This document shows, one piece after another, positions 53,297 to 61,949 of a stretch of DNA of 64,000 bases. Under the pieces are notes generated by a model. The model worked only from the letters and a program-made list of their open reading frames with translations. It searched no databases and was not told the DNA's origin. The translations under genes and the position numbers were made by a program. Source of the stretch: Loripinus fragilis (taxonomy: Eukaryota; Mollusca; Bivalvia; Lucinida; Lucinidae). Within the stretch, counting starts at the first letter, position 1. Each line of letters opens with the position of its first letter. The stretch covers positions 89,375,779 to 89,439,778 of the forward strand of contig OZ026525.1 in assembly GCA_964019695.1 (NCBI GenBank). Reading direction: 5' to 3'.

Positions 53297-53329
53297 TTAA
53301 GAAAAAAGTAATTCGCATTTTAAAACAAC

Positions 53330-53470
53330 CGGGGACATGAGCCGGTTCAACACGGTTCATCCCGGATCTCCAAGGTTGTCCACGGTGCCACCACGGTTGG
53401 GACACGGTTTATCACGGTTCATCCCGGATCATCAAACCGGGATGAACCGGCACCTTAAAGCGGGACAGTG
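53330..53470. repeat. GGTTCATCCCGGATC repeat cluster
   Basis: CACGGTTCATCCCGGATC occurs twice in direct orientation (near 53,352 and 53,415) and CCGGGATGAACCGG once inverted (near 53,441), about 40 bases from the splice donor of the exon at 53,510. It is short repetitive DNA of unknown class. Confidence 0.6.
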
Positions 53471-53509
53471 AGAACGGGGCTTTAGATTCAAAACCGGTAT
53501 AATACTTAC

Positions 53510-53704
53510 TGGTATGCTCATCAAACTTGAATTGAGACAAAGTTGTTATCATAGTTATGTTTGGTGGTTGCTTCAAAGTGACTGTTGAAGCATCTGTGGA
53601 CGATGTTAGCAGGGTCGAAGATGAAACACTTATAGTGTATATGATCTTTCCATTGATAGTGCTCCAGTCTATTTCAATAGTGGCATTGAGGTTTGTAAAC
53701 TCGT
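53510..53704 (-). CDS. Second exon of predicted type I membrane protein
   Basis: A symmetrical 195-base exon (phase 1 at both ends) with a good acceptor (TTTATTTTCAG) and donor (CCA|GTAAGTATT). It codes for residues 31-94 of the model, between shared Tyr and Ile codons. The peptide alternates hydrophobic and polar residues (NLNATIEIDWSTINGKIIYT) and has a Ser/Thr-rich loop. It has no cysteine and two N-glycosylation sites (NAT, NIT), consistent with an extracellular beta-rich fold. Family not recognised. A similar exon-like segment is at 60,575-60,696: NLNATIEIDWST aligns with DLSTSLEMDNIT, in the same phase. Confidence 0.7.
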
Positions 53705-53944
53705 CTGAAAATAAATTCATAGATTCCACGATGTTACATGTATTTCAAGAATAAAATCATTTTGCAAAATTTTATTATAATTTCAAAGCATGAAATAATT
53801 ATTACGTGTATACATGCAATTACAATGGCACTGTTTTCTAAAACTTCACGTGTAACTCAGTCCAACATAATCTTAAAGTGTTGAGTAGGTCATAGAAGCA
53901 ATATAGAAGCTCCATTTGACCCGTATATGCCAATAGCGTCCTTT

Positions 53945-54140
53945 TTGTGGAACATATGCAAACAGTACAGACCCAGATCAGACGCTACAGAACGTGGCGT
54001 CTGATCAGGGTTTCCACTGTTTGCTTAAAGAATGTTCTATTAAAATTTGAATAAAAATGTAAAATACCACCCAACATCCCTTAAAACAGAAATGGACTGT
54101 TCCGATTTATAGCGATGGGAAGTTCCATTCGGCTTAAATG
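53945..54140. mobile_element. Palindromic element in the first intron
   Basis: GCAAACAGTACAGACCCAGA and TCAGACGC pair with GCGTCTGATCAGG and TTTCCACTGTTTGC around a short centre. The downstream part carries TACCACCCAACATCCCTTAA, GAAATGGACTG and GGCTTAAATG. The same arrangement recurs at 59,530-59,725 and 61,065-61,260. It occupies much of the 449-base intron between exons 1 and 2. Confidence 0.7.
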
Positions 54141-54153
54141 TATTATTACTTAC

Positions 54154-54241
54154 ATTCACAGCCTCCTGCCATAGAAAGAAGTATAATCACCACGACTATC
54201 AAGTTTAGGCATATCTTATACATCCTTTTTGTTTCGTCCAT
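54154..54241 (-). CDS. First coding exon: signal peptide of predicted membrane protein
   Basis: It starts at ATG (54,241-54,239) in the context AAACTATGG, with A at -3 and G at +4 and an in-frame TAA two codons upstream. It codes for 29 residues plus one base: a short charged start (MDETKRMYK), a hydrophobic core LIVVVIILLSM and a small-residue cleavage-like region AGGC. This is a typical secretory signal. The donor is GAAT|GTAAGTAATA, phase 1, matching the phase-1 acceptor at 53,705. With the exons at 53,510 and 4,157 the protein is 259 residues: signal, about 110-residue beta-rich ectodomain, Ser/Thr stem, membrane span, short basic tail. No family assigned. Confidence 0.7.
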
Positions 54242-54896
54242 AGTTTACTTGTCCTGTAGGTAAGTCACAGTTTATTTTACTTTCAGCAACTTCGATTTTG
54301 TTGAACTCATTTTTAGAGAAAAAATATTGACAAGCGCGTAGATCTAATAATACAATACTCCAAAATTTGTCAATCAAAATCTCAATGGAAGGAAACTTTC
54401 TTTGGGTAAAAGAGTCCAAGACCAACCAGAGTCGCTCGATCAAACTTATGCTGACTTCGGGTAGCGTTGTGGCTCAATAGTACTGTAGTTCTCGATCATC
54501 GCCCGACTATGGTGGCTGGCTTGTGTCCGCATTAACGCCTGGCCAAATGTCGAAAAAAAGAAAACCAAGCGAAAAACCGAAAAGACGAAATAACGAAATC
54601 CGCCACGCGAAAAGACGAAAAAACACGACAGACAAAAAGCATGCGCAACAACGTCAATTAAAATTCTTATTTCTTCCATTTTAGTTCATCCCCTTTTGTA
54701 CTGGTAAAAAATGATTTTCTTAATTTTCATCGTTTCTCCTGTTTTTTAGTATTTTCGCCTGGCGATATCCTGTGCGATATATGCTACTTAAGAAAATAAG
54801 GACGATCAAATTCATGTCTGTCGGGAGAAGAGTGAGAACTATATCTGCGATAAGCCATAGCCTTGTATAGATATAGTTGTGGCATAATATTTTACC
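54242..54896. promoter_or_regulatory. Upstream region of the signal-peptide exon
   Basis: Probable 5' leader and promoter of the minus-strand gene, by position only. At about 54,548-54,630 CpG-containing CGAAA motifs are spaced every 8 bases (CGAAAAACCGAAAAGACGAA and onward). No TATA box was assigned. The 8-base spacing differs from the GAAANNGAAA of interferon-response elements. Confidence 0.25.
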
Positions 54897-54950
54897 AAAC
54901 GGACGGACAGACAGACAGACAGACAGACAGATGGATGGACGGACGTTCTC
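54897..54950. repeat. GACA/GGAC tetranucleotide microsatellite
   Basis: A run of GGAC, AGAC and GGAT tetramers on the plus strand. A related AGACAAAC/AGGC run lies at about 55,141-55,180, and the sequence between carries an inverted pair around ACTTGTTGGG and CCAACAAGT. Confidence 0.8.
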
Positions 54951-55177
54951 GTGAAAAGATACTTGTTGGGTTTTTTCTATGTTAGAAAAGTAGCCAGCAA
55001 TGCAAAAAGTACCCAACAAGTCCAATTTTAACGGTATAAACCTCATTTTGAGTTGTTAGCTCCCTTACTATGCAAATGAGGTTTATTCCGTAATTGATTA
55101 ATTTTCGGAAATTCAAAGAGCCAACAAGTTTCTTTTCGTGGGCAGACAAACAGACAAACAGATAGACAGGCAGGCAG

Positions 55178-55585
55178 GCACGAGTCCCAGGGGGGGGGGG
55201 GTGGTACTCCAATAGTTTCACACATACGTAGGCTCGGGCTATTTTTGGGGGTTTAAAATTCTGAATTTCAATATTTTTGGGGGTTTTCAGAAAAATGAAT
55301 ATTTTTTTTTTTTGGGGGGGGGTATGAAGATTTTGTGAATATTTTTTGGGGGTCATCACAAAATTGGGCTAGTTTAAGGGCCATTTCTATGCATTTTATT
55401 GTCTTTTTTAAGGTCAAGGTATAGAATTGGGATATTTTTTTCGGTTGCTAAAATTTCAAATATTTTTTGGGGGCGCTTGATATTCCTGATATTTTTGGGG
55501 GTGAAGGGTAGATGCTGGGTCCGAGCCTACGTATGCGGAACAAATTTGAGTACCCCCCCCCCCCCCCCCCCGGGGGCACGAGTAC
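55178..55585. mobile_element. 408-bp inverted-repeat element with G runs
   Basis: The left end has GCACGAGTCCC, a G-run, TGGTACTCCAA and CATACGTAGGCTCGG. The right end has CCGAGCCTACGTATG, TTTGAGTACC, a C-run of about 20 and GGGGGCACGAGT in inverse. The interior repeats ATATTTTTGGGGG-type blocks several times, so it has many runs of five or more G. No coding frame is supported. Confidence 0.7.
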
Positions 55586-55933
55586 ACTGTTTGTCGGTGA
55601 ACTGTCTTTAATTCCGTCTGAAGTGTCTTCGGTGAACTCTCTTGTCGCATCTGATTGTTTCCGGTGTCCGAACCCAAAATTGGATATTTGGCCAAATGAA
55701 ATGGTGGACAGATTCTCACACGTGGATTCTAAAGCCGCTCTGGATTTATTATCATAACTGCGTGAATAGGTTCAATTATCATTTTTGTTGCGCGTGTGGG
55801 GGAGGAGGGGTTGTGGTGGACATATATCGAGACAGTTATCTATTTATTGTAGTCAATATAACAAATGCACCGGAGGGCCTACACTGACAGTTGAAGTGAC
55901 TCGGGTGAGCTTATATTTCAAATTATAAAATAA

Positions 55934-56162
55934 ACCAGGGGCGGATCCAGGATTTCTGGAAAGGGGTTCATACTCGTATCCATAAAGGTGTTGGGGTTCT
56001 CCTTGCTGATTGTATCTCCTTTTTCTTAAATACTCCATGAAAATGAAATAATTTGGTCTCACTGAGACCAAATTATTTCATTTTCATAGGATATTTAAAA
56101 ATTGGGGGGGTCAGAAAGGGGATTCAAGCGAACCCTCTGAACCCCCTCTGGATCGGCCACTG
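55934..56162. mobile_element. MITE with GGGGCGGATCCAGGA end and perfect palindrome
   Basis: The left end CAGGGGCGGATCCAGGA and right end TCTGGATCGGCCACTG are inverted relatives. Further in, GGGGTTCATA pairs with GAACCCTCTGAACCCC. Inside, bases 56,037-56,087 form a perfect 25-bp-arm palindrome with a one-base centre (arm begins ATGAAAATGAAATAATTTGG). Confidence 0.8.
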
Positions 56163-56218
56163 ACAACTATCGCTGAACAAAACAACATACTGTCAGTGTG
56201 GGCATTAATAGGTTTTTT

Positions 56219-56224
56219 TTTATT
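56219..56224 (-). promoter_or_regulatory. Polyadenylation signal AATAAA
   Basis: AATAAA on the minus strand begins 72 bases past the stop codon of the exon at 56,296-56,468. The distance suits a short 3' untranslated region and supports that exon as the last one. Confidence 0.55.
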
Positions 56225-56295
56225 CCATCTGAAGAATCGGAACCCGATTTACATGTAGTACCAATAATTTTAGAATTGGTCAAGACATGTGAAGA

Positions 56296-56468
56296 TTATG
56301 ATAAAACTGCGCTTTCAGATCTAGTGACATCATATTCATACGCCTGCTCATGATACATCGGCTGCCATTGAAGGTCCATACTATCACGCGCATCTCGTGT
56401 GTAGTCTCGCCGCGAGCTTTCGCTGTTCACAGGCAAAACATTAAAGCAATGAAGACGCAGCTCAATGC
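56296..56468 (-). CDS. Probable terminal exon of SLC28-type nucleoside transporter
   Basis: The acceptor TTTATTCCAG precedes a phase-1 open frame of 56 residues ending in TAA, with AATAAA downstream. The phase matches the donor at 62,307 (GCAG|GTAAGA), restoring a Gly codon after the conserved ACVAG of the transporter. The peptide is hydrophilic (IELRLHCFNV at the start, then SESSRRDYTRDARD and YHEQAYEYDVTRSES), fitting the variable C-terminal tail that follows the last membrane helix in this family. It has no recognisable domain, so the assignment rests on phase, strand, stop and poly(A) signal. An unseen intermediate exon is possible. Confidence 0.55.
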
Positions 56469-57039
56469 CTGGAATAAATCCCGCTTGTACGTTTAAAGCA
56501 TGACTTAATACATTTACCATAAGTGCCATTTTTACATGGTTGTCTCTAATTATCTTTAATTCAGTTTAGAAATTAAGTTTACAAACAACACAGTCAGCAA
56601 ACAGTGAAATCCTTATATTAGATCAAACTCAGATGTAATAATGAATTTACTGAGTAAATTAATCTCATAAGCGATATGAATTTTTATTTCTGTTGATTTT
56701 TTTTTTTCAATTTAATATTCTTTTTTCTCCCCCTAGTTTGTCATTATTAATGTTTACTTTTATCACTCTCTGTCCTTATAGAAATAAAGAAATATAAATA
56801 TGCCAGTGCGGGAGATTTCGGTACTTATCGTAAATGTCTCTAAAACGTCAATGCAAAGGTAGAGGTCTAAATATTTGTATGTGTCTTCAGCTACATCCAT
56901 ACTTTGTGTATGCGAGTAGCGAAAGAGCTGTCCAGTCTGCGCATATGTGCAGACTCGACTGAACCTTCGTTATTCGCCGTTGCGATAAGTACCGAGTGGT
57001 CACAGGTTATAGTTTCCAATAAAATTGTACTTCTTTCTT

Positions 57040-58425
57040 TGAACATCAGCGTTGTCTTAGCAAAACGTGTAGACCCTGATGAAATGCTGCATTAAAGCTG
57101 CATAGTCTGTAACTTTTGATCTTTTAATTTTAGAACTAATGTTTCTATTTTTCAAGAACACAGTAAAATAACTAAAATTCAGGTAAACATTTTACCAAGA
57201 ACTTCTAGCGATAAGGCGTATATTTTCCCTAGTTGACATGATGACAAACACCAAATTTTCAAATTGCCCTCATGTTTTTAAAATCGGTGTAGTTTGGCAG
57301 TAAAATATGCAAAGCAGGCAACAAAATACGTTTCAAAGTGATTCACCATTTACAATACCGTGAAAACGTGCACTTTCTACTCCCACCCCTCATTTTACGT
57401 CTTTATACTGGGTGCCGTTTAGGCCAAACTTTGAGTAAATGCATTGCTAGTTTTAAAAAAGTAAAAGTGCTAAAATGTTAAGGATAGGAGTGCTCTTTAT
57501 TTCCAAAACTTTACCGTATTCCTTCTGCGCATGCGTACGAAATACGCCTAAAACTGTGTCGTTTGTCATTAGAAAGATGAAATTGGTGTCTTTCAGTTTA
57601 TTTTTGGATGCTTTGCCCCCCTAGACCCAAAATGCCCTTTACATATGTTGTAAATAGTTATAGCGACATGTCGTTGTCCAAAGGGCATCTTGGGTCTAGG
57701 GGGGCAAAGCATCTAAAAATAAACTGAAAGACACTATTTTAATCTTTCCAATTACAAACGTCACAATTTTAGGTGTATTTCGTACGCATGCGCAAAAGAA
57801 ATACAGTAAGGTTTGGGAAAATAAGAGCAGTTCTATCCTTAACATCTTAGCACTTTCACTTTTTTATAACTAGCAATGCATTAACTCAAAGCCTGGTCTA
57901 AACGGCACCCAGTATAAAGACGTAAAATGAGGGGTGGGAGTAGAAAGTGCACGTTTTCACGGTATTGTAAATGGTGAATCGCTTTGAAACGTATTTTGTT
58001 GCTTACTATGCATATTTTACTGCTGAACTCCACCAATTTCAAAAACATTAGGGCAATTTGAAAATTTGGTGTTTGTAATCATTTCAACTAGGGAAAATAT
58101 ACGCCTTATCGCTAGAAGTTCTTTCGTAAATCTTAACAAATTATCAGTATCAAAACAACAGCATTAATGTTAAAATTAACTGTCTATAATTATTTGAGGG
58201 ACGCAAATAAATACCAACAAGAGAAAAACACACCTGTTTTATAAGATGATTCACTATTCCGTGCAGTTTTCAGCTACAGTGAACAGATTTACTATGAAAA
58301 CATAACTTAATTCTACTAATGATTTAAAAAGAAATTAAAAAAATTCGAAAAATATCAAAAGTTACAGACTATGCAGCTTTAAGCGGCATTTCATCTGGGT
58401 CTTCAGTGTTTGCCAAAGTACGTAT
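57040..58425. mobile_element. Three-level nested insertion
   Basis: Outer: a palindromic element with ACCCTGATGAAATGCTGCA on the left and GCGGCATTTCATCTGGGT on the right. It is split at TTAA by a family X element (57,096-58,378, flanked by TTAA at 57,092 and 58,379). That element is in turn split by a foldback at 57,198-58,123. Removing the foldback leaves 357 bases of X, close to the 366-base uninterrupted copy at 52,931-53,296. Confidence 0.85.
57198..58123. mobile_element. 926-bp foldback element, arms about 445 bp
   Basis: The left arm starts AGAACTTCTAGCGATAAGGC; the right arm ends with the inverse, GCCTTATCGCTAGAAGTTCT. The arms mirror each other through landmarks such as GTACGAAATACGCCTAAAA, ACTGGGTGCCGTTTAG and CCCCCCTAGACCCAA to a centre of about 32 bases (57,645-57,676). 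There are a few mismatches per 100 bases by eye. No open frame of note. Confidence 0.88.
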
Positions 58426-59379
58426 TTAGGAGTTACTAGCATACAAATGGTTAACTGTCTTCGTGTACAAACACAAGTGTACTCGGGAATTCTTGTTACC
58501 AGGGTATTGCATGCAGTGTTAAACAGCAAAACTGACCAAATGATATAATAACAGTTCATGGCATGCATGTTGTATCAAGTAGCTGTGACTTACTCCACTA
58601 TCTTTTCGACAATATATTAATTAGACATAACTTAATCTGCTATGAATGGGATAAGAAACCCAAACGGAGCTGGCGGCTCTCGGCATCCCAGCAGCACGCC
58701 CCGCGGTTATACATTTTGTTCCATGAACTAATTAACTTAGCACAAATTCCCAGTGCTCATAAAAACTGAAATACTGGATAAAAAGATTCTCTTGCTTTTG
58801 AACCCTCAGATTATGGTTTTATCTTGCTGATAAATGTTAAAATGTCTACAATTGTTGGCATTTTAATATTTATGAGCAGGATCAATGTCATGCTCAGTTG
58901 AGTTTATATATGAAAAAAGTTGTATAATCTCTCAGCAGCTCAGCAACTTTATGTATCTTTTTTTTCTACATAAAAATTTCAAGTGTTGAAAAATCCCCAT
59001 TTGAATGAGCTCAAATACGTATGTACAGATGCACAGACACTCTGGTGGTTAACCTTTGCATTACTGGATACATGTAAATGGGTACTTGGGCAAAAGGTTA
59101 AGTGTGTGGCATTTAATGTTGATCTTCACTGTTGTCCAAAACATCTTTTAGGCAACATCAAGGAGTCTTAGGTTAAAACCTCTATATATTGTGTTCAGCA
59201 TTCGTTGTATAAGCATGAAAATTAGGTGTACACGTGACCAATACTGTTTTGTTTTGTATAAATCATTAGGATAGACTAGGAACTAATTGTAGCTTATGTC
59301 TAATAAAATTCTGTTCTGTTCTGTTCTATATCAAGCTGTATTAATTACAGTCAAGCTGTATTGATTACAGATCCTGAAG
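58426..59379. other. Intronic stretch with nothing recognised
   Basis: Within the last SLC28 intron of the model. Open frames on both strands at 58,362-58,769 and 58,983-59,171 lack splice context or protein-like composition. A short TTCTG run lies near 59,305-59,325. Confidence 0.4.
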
Positions 59380-59725
59380 ATCTTAACAAACAGTGCAGAC
59401 TGGCATTTCATCTTGGTTTTCACAGGTTGCCAATGTTCCCACTGAACGTCTAAGCTCGAACCAGTACGTTGATGTTTGGAATATCCGAACTGAAAGTCGC
59501 ATGATTAACCCATATAAGCCTAACACCCTTGATATGGGACATCGGCAACCAGTGTAGACCCAGATCAGGCGCCGCATCATATGCGGCGTCTGATCAGGAT
59601 CTTAGCTGTTTGCTTATTGCATGTTCTATTCAAATCTAGAAAAATACCACCCAACAACCCAAAAATTTGAAATGGGCTCGGCCTACTGATAAGGGTAGTA
59701 AAGTCTATTCTGCTTAAATGGATTA
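59380..59725. mobile_element. Palindromic element copies
   Basis: At 59,540-59,615, CAGTGTAGACCCAGATCAGG and CGCCGCAT pair with ATGCGGCGTCTGATCAGG and AGCTGTTTGC. The downstream ACCACCCAACAACCC and GAAATGGGCT match 54.0-54.14 kb. A half-copy (CAGTGCAGACTGGCATTTCATC) lies at about 59,390. Confidence 0.65.
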
Positions 59726-59734
59726 AATAATTCT

Positions 59735-60580
59735 ATCATATGACGTCGCGTCTGGGAGTGAAATAACGCCATGCAATAAAATCGATAAACCACTATAGGG
59801 ATCACACATGTTTTTTCATGCATTAACATTTGCCGGGTCCCGAGGATGCTGTTTGAACACGAGGCCGATAGGCCGAGTGTTCAACATCATCCGAGGGACC
59901 TGGCAAGTGTCAATGCAATGAAACAAACATGTTTGATCGTTATTCTTGCATATTTTACCTTATTCCAGCTCAATTCGCACTGAAAACGCTGATAAAACAT
60001 TAATTTGTCCATTTTCTTACACTGGATTTCTCTAAACAAAATGGCGTCGGCTGTGTACTTTCGAACGTCATTACGTCATAACCGTACGCAACGTTTTCGC
60101 GAATAAAAACATCGGCGAAATGATCAGTCTGGTCCGCAATGCGTTCCGTATTTAACGTCATGCAAATAATGCAGGGCTCATTTTAAGTATTTTCAAGTTC
60201 AGACCCATGTTCAAACAGCGCGTGAATCTCCTGATTTGAACATGGATTTTCGTTCATTTGACAATGGGTGTAAACAGCTATACGAATTGATATCTATGCA
60301 AGAATAGTGGTTTATAGATTTACGGGAAACGTTATGACGTCCAAAACAACGTTGCGTACATAATCACAAAATTATAACGTTTTTACGCCAGAAATGAGAT
60401 TTCAAAGTATTTGTCATATGATAAATAGAATCTAACATTCGTGCTCTTGTATTATTGAATTTGTTAAACTCGTTGCGAAAAAGAGATAAAATGCTCGTCA
60501 AGCCTCACATTTTATCTCTTTTCCTCAACTCGTTTAATAAATTCAATAAAACATGAGTACTCATGTAAGATCCTCTATGT
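59735..60580 (-). mobile_element. Family C element, reversed copy, split by a 0.5-kb insertion
   Basis: The outer parts match 8,418-8,765 in reverse: ATATGACGTCGCGTCTGGGA on the left and the foldback with TTAAACTCGTTGCG and CAACTCGTTTAATA on the right, ending near ATGTAAGATCCTCTA. Its ATAAACCACTA/TAGTGGTTTAT palindrome is opened by an insert at about 59,802-60,305. The insert begins with its own hairpin (59,806-59,933): GCCGGGTCCCGAGGATGCTG and GAACACGAGGCC pair with GGCCGAGTGTTC and CATCATCCGAGGGACCTGGC. Element size without the insert, about 345 bases, agrees with copy 1. Confidence 0.75.
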
Positions 60581-60696
60581 ATATGTAGCATTTGGATTGT
60601 TCAAATAAAATGTAATAGTAGAAGTATTGTAGACTGATGTTGTTATATTGTCCATTTCCAGTGATGTAGAAAGGTCCACTTCTTTGTACAAGAGAC
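60575..60696 (-). pseudogene. Orphan exon fragment related to the 53.5-kb exon
   Basis: A strong acceptor (AACTCTCTGTTTCAG) is followed in phase 1 by a peptide with DLSTSLEMDNITTSVYNTST and NNPNATYT, then TAG. Its beginning aligns in style and position with NLNATIEIDWST of the exon at 53,510-53,704, which has the same entry phase. The frame ends exactly where the family C element begins (about 60,578), no usable donor follows, and the segment sits inside an SLC28 intron. The best reading is a diverged duplicate exon cut off by a mobile element; a chance open frame remains possible. Confidence 0.4.
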
Positions 60697-60837
60697 CTGA
60701 AACAGAGAGTTTAACCCCTTTAAGAACAATGGGATTTCCCATTAGGTTTGATACAATAAAGCTACATGGTCCATTGTCAAAAGTTATGATTTCAAAATAA
60801 ATGAGCCGTGACATGAGATTTCCAACAATGTGGTATG

Positions 60838-60910
60838 TGCGACCAGCAAAGCCTCAGATCAGCCTGCGCATACACGCAGTCTGATCATAGCCTTGGCTTG
60901 TCGCTTGAAT
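60838..60910. mobile_element. Palindromic element (AGATCAGCCTGCG type)
   Basis: GCAAAGCCTCAGATCAGCCT and GCG pair with CGCAGTCTGATCATAG and CTTGGCTTGTCGC around a 5-6 base centre. It is a second palindrome class within the same intron. Confidence 0.65.
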
Positions 60911-61064
60911 ATACTATGAGTGTTAAGCTACTGACTACACATCGTTTGGAGTTTCTAAGCTTAAAAGGAGGCTGCACAGGCTCATCTGAGAATACACTTG
61001 TCAAAATGCCACATTGTTGGTAATCACATGTCGCGGATCATATCTTAACCAATTTAAGCATAGT

Positions 61065-61260
61065 GTCTTGGGTAAACAGTGCAAAACCAGATCGGACACA
61101 ACAAAATGTGGCATCTGATCAGGCTCTGCACTGTTTACTTACAGAATGTACCATTAAAATTTGAATGAAATTGAAACGTACTACCCAACAATCCTTAAAT
61201 TTGAAATGGATTCCTCTAATTGATAATGGTGGGATTTCCATTAGGCATAAATGGGTTAAT
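61065..61260. mobile_element. Palindromic element copy
   Basis: GTAAACAGTGCAAAACCAGA and TCGGACAC pair with GTGGCATCTGATCAGG and TCTGCACTGTTTAC, followed by TACTACCCAACAATCC, TTGAAATGGATTCC and GCATAAATGGGTTAA, as at 54.0 and 59.6 kb. Confidence 0.7.
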
Positions 61261-61890
61261 TTTCTTCCTGAGTATTGCTTTTGTCAAATCAAACAGTGTA
61301 GACCATGTTGAAATGTTGTATTTTGTGACAGTTCAGCTGTGTGTGTTATGCTTTCCAAAGTACCTGATAACTGGTTTCCAGTATACAAAGAACTAAAACC
61401 AACTTCAGAGTGGGAAAATGTCTTAAAGACATATATCGTAGGGATGAACAATACTTCCAATTACAAAGAACTTTTGCCATACTGAGCCACTGATTTCCAA
61501 TTGAACTTGAATGATCCATTTTAAAGATAAACACGTTCTGTCTAGATACAAAAGTAAGCCCCCACGCTGTCGCCCGTAATTTGTTGCAAACTTGGTAAAT
61601 GTGCATCCATTTTTGGAGATTAATAACTTTTTTTTCAAAAATGAATTTTTAAAAACACCTTTCAGGAACGATACAGATCTAATTAGTCTAGTTACAATAC
61701 CATCTTAAACTTTATCACTCAATCAGCAATGGGACACAATCGGAAAAGTTACCTGTCAGAACCCCTTTTTTGCCTTTTTCTTTATTTTCCTTGCATCGTC
61801 CGGGGCTGCTTCATTTTGAATTTTTTAAGGTATTGAAATCATAATTGTGATATTTTCACTTATTTTTCAACCAAACATATTATATGGTGT
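61261..61890. other. Intronic stretch with nothing recognised
   Basis: Overlapping minus-strand open frames at 61,346-61,638 show no conserved motif or paired splice sites. A half-copy of the palindromic element lies near 61,290 (AACAGTGTAGACCATGTTGA). Confidence 0.4.
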
Positions 61891-61895
61891 TGGTA

Positions 61896-61932
61896 CTCAA
61901 AAGAACCGTCTCAATGAGATGGTTCTTTTGAG
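61896..61932. repeat. 17-bp-arm hairpin
   Basis: CTCAAAAGAACCGTCTC and GAGATGGTTCTTTTGAG around AAT, with a single G-T wobble. It lies directly beyond the last copy of the 125-bp exon-derived tandem repeat. Confidence 0.85.
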
Positions 61933-61949
61933 CACCAAACACATGTTTA

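Larger units (their letters stand above)
4654..53509 (-). other. Predicted 48.9-kb intron containing the satellite array
   Basis: If the exon ending at 53,510 (donor CCA|GTAAGT) splices to the acceptor at 4,654 (ATTTACAG), the intron is 48,856 bases. Donor and acceptor phases agree (1-1) and create an Ile codon. About 76% of the intron is the 113-bp satellite; most of the remainder is mobile-element fragments. I searched the interval by eye for intermediate minus-strand exons with matching phase and found none I would support. Confidence 0.45.

Noticed and set aside
54216..54443. Longer minus-strand open frame overlapping the signal-peptide exon
   Set aside because: It is in another frame, without signal or domain features. 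The ATG at 54,241 has a better context, an in-frame upstream stop and a strong donor.
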